Assembly: GCA_002254385.1 (NCBI GenBank)
Contig: NJDO01000055.1
Span: 1 to 16,187 of the forward strand
Length of the DNA: 16,187 nucleotides
Origin: Thermoplasmatales archaeon ex4484_6
GTDB lineage: Archaea; Thermoplasmatota; Penumbrarchaeia; Penumbrarchaeales; Penumbrarchaeaceae
Reading direction: 5' to 3'
Made by a program: the position numbers and the translations under genes. This document shows positions 15,901-16,187 of the stretch, piece after piece (the stretch's first letter is position 1; each line of letters begins with the position of its first letter). A model generated the notes under the pieces. It did no database searches. It saw nothing but the letters and a program-made list of their open reading frames with translations, and was not told the origin of the DNA.

Positions 15901-15945
15901 TTCACTTGCCACCATACGAAGGGCCCGTGGGTTAGCTTGGTACAC
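15901..15945 (+). repeat. Direct repeat copy 1: tRNA-Pro leader plus 5' part
   Basis: TTCACTTGCCACCATAC plus GGGCCCGTGGGTTAGCTTGG and TACAC match 16055-16100, with a C/T change in the leader, one small indel just before the tRNA start, and one C/T change near the end. A short hairpin precedes the shared leader in both copies, although the hairpin sequences differ. Confidence 0.9.
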
Positions 15946-15947
15946 CA

Positions 15948-15970
15948 CTCCAGCTTCCCCGAAGCTGGAG
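15948..15970 (+). other. Perfect 10-bp hairpin with CCC loop in place of an anticodon arm
   Basis: CTCCAGCTTC, loop CCC, GAAGCTGGAG. It begins two bases after the tRNA-like D-arm of the 15921 copy, at the register where anticodon stem position 27 would fall. It is not followed by a T-run. Confidence 0.85.
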
Positions 15971-16054
15971 AACGTAAAAAGGAAAACCCCCCCACCGGGG
16001 TTGACCAGGGGAATACTGAGCTATCCGGGGGTCCTAAGAGGTATGATGCCTCGT
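15971..16054 (+). other. Spacer between tRNA-like fragment and tRNA-Pro leader
   Basis: An A-rich stretch (15971-15986) is followed by a 6-bp stem AACCCC/GGGGTT (15985-15990 with 15997-16002) and a small hairpin GAGG/CCTC (16039-16052). I see no T-arm sequence that would complete the upstream tRNA-like copy, and no clear TATA box for the downstream tRNA. Confidence 0.4.
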
Positions 16055-16100
16055 TTCACTCGCCACCATACAGCAGGGCCCGTGGGTTAGCTTGGTATAC
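16055..16100 (+). repeat. Direct repeat copy 2: leader and 5' part of intact tRNA-Pro
   Basis: This is the downstream partner of 15901-15945. It runs from TTCACT through the D-arm of the intact tRNA, and the identity ends at the tRNA D-stem/anticodon stem boundary. Confidence 0.9.
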
Positions 16101-16148
16101 TTGTGCGTTCGGGACGCATAGACTCCGGTTCAAATCCGGGCGGGCCCA
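16076..16148 (+). tRNA. tRNA-Pro(CGG)
   Basis: The 73-base gene folds as a complete cloverleaf. The acceptor GGGCCCG pairs fully with CGGGCCC. The anticodon stem GTGCG/CGCAT encloses the loop TTCGGGA, giving anticodon CGG. The T-stem TCCGG/CCGGG encloses TTCAAAT, and the discriminator base is A. The D-stem is weak: only three pairs including a G-U, with T13 opposite T22. There is no intron and CCA is not encoded. It reads CCG proline codons. Its only clear upstream TATA box is at 15844, about 230 bases away. Confidence 0.95.
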
Positions 16149-16187
16149 TTTTCGTTTATTATTATTGTTGAATTGGAGAAAATGGGC
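16144..16187. repeat. Inverted repeat joining the tRNA 3' end to the window edge
   Basis: GCCCATTTTC (16144-16153) is the exact reverse complement of GAAAATGGGC (16178-16187), with 24 T-rich bases between. The left arm includes the tRNA acceptor end. The right arm may be chance, or the GGGC at the edge may begin another GGGC-starting RNA gene beyond the window. Confidence 0.6.
16149..16169 (+). terminator. T-rich transcription end after tRNA-Pro
   Basis: TTTTC followed by TTTATTATTATTGTT begins directly after the tRNA. Archaeal RNA polymerase stops at such T-rich tracts without needing a hairpin. Confidence 0.6.

Larger units (their letters stand above)
15870..15970 (+). ncRNA. Candidate structured RNA containing a tRNA-Pro-like 5' part
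   Basis: From the predicted transcription start, the sequence can form a long stem-loop (GGTGG at 15877 with CCACC at 15909, enclosing TGGAAG/CTTCA and GGGA/TTCC). It then reads the first 25 positions of a tRNA almost identical to tRNA-Pro at 16076, and ends in a perfect 10-bp hairpin (15948-15970). No T-arm or 3' acceptor strand follows, so it is not a normal tRNA. It could be an independent small RNA, a leader of the tRNA-Pro precursor, a split-tRNA-like half, or a decayed duplicate. Boundaries are approximate. Confidence 0.4.

Noticed and set aside
15921..16054. Copy 1 as a complete tRNA, with or without an intron
   Set aside because: No T-arm (TTCAAAT-type loop) or CGGGCCC acceptor strand follows before the next tRNA start. 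The loop in the expected anticodon position lacks a T at position 33.
15776..16075. SRP RNA, RNase P RNA or 5S rRNA in the structured region
   Set aside because: The conserved SRP helix 8 motif, the RNase P GAGGAAAGTCC/ACAGA blocks and the archaeal 5S core are all absent.
1..16187. CRISPR arrays, insertion sequences or phage genes
   Set aside because: No regularly spaced repeats, transposase motifs, terminal inverted repeats with target duplications or phage-like genes are seen. The only direct repeat of note is the tRNA-Pro leader pair.

Overview
This window looks like an archaeal chromosome segment, most likely from a member of the Thermoplasmatota or a related euryarchaeal group. The lineage is my inference. 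It rests on an archaeal-type NMN adenylyltransferase (NadM), a COG2108-like radical SAM protein, A/T-rich TATA boxes placed so that several messages would be leaderless or short-leadered, GGAGGTGA-type ribosome binding sites, heavy use of AGG/AGA arginine codons, a tRNA without encoded CCA, and many large secreted or membrane-anchored proteins rich in Asn-X-Ser/Thr sequons. No phage, transposon or CRISPR structure is visible.

Layout. Positions 1-1297 (minus strand) hold the N-terminal part of an exported FG-GAP/VCBS-type beta-propeller protein that starts at TTG and runs off the left edge. A shared AT-rich promoter and a palindrome separate it from a divergent three-gene operon (1400-5185) of unrecognised N-terminally anchored surface proteins. 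The last of these is 930 residues long with a pilin-like N-terminus. A housekeeping block follows on the minus strand (7627 down to 5177): nadM, pncC (CinA C-terminal domain) and purB, covering NAD and purine metabolism. Next, on the plus strand, come a small type I membrane protein (7705-8154) and an 1135-residue membrane-anchored zinc metallopeptidase (8224-11631) carrying a lamin-tail-like domain and Ig/Fn3-like modules. On the minus strand, pdxT (vitamin B6 glutaminase) and a radical SAM protein occupy 11634-13427. The plus-strand gene 13529-15775 encodes a winged-helix/STAND ATPase regulator.

The right end (15776-16187) has no protein gene but is the most unusual part. A good TATA box precedes a structured stretch containing a diverged copy of a tRNA-Pro leader plus the 5' part of that tRNA. 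In this copy a perfect 10-bp hairpin stands where the anticodon arm would be. The intact tRNA-Pro(CGG) lies 155 bp downstream with the same leader sequence. I see no strong promoter directly in front of the intact tRNA, so the two may share one transcript.

Functionally, the core genes (nadM/pncC, purB, pdxT) handle NAD, AMP and pyridoxal phosphate supply. The accessory genes build or process the cell surface. Perfect palindromes lie in two of the divergent promoters, and another sits upstream of purB; all are candidate operators.
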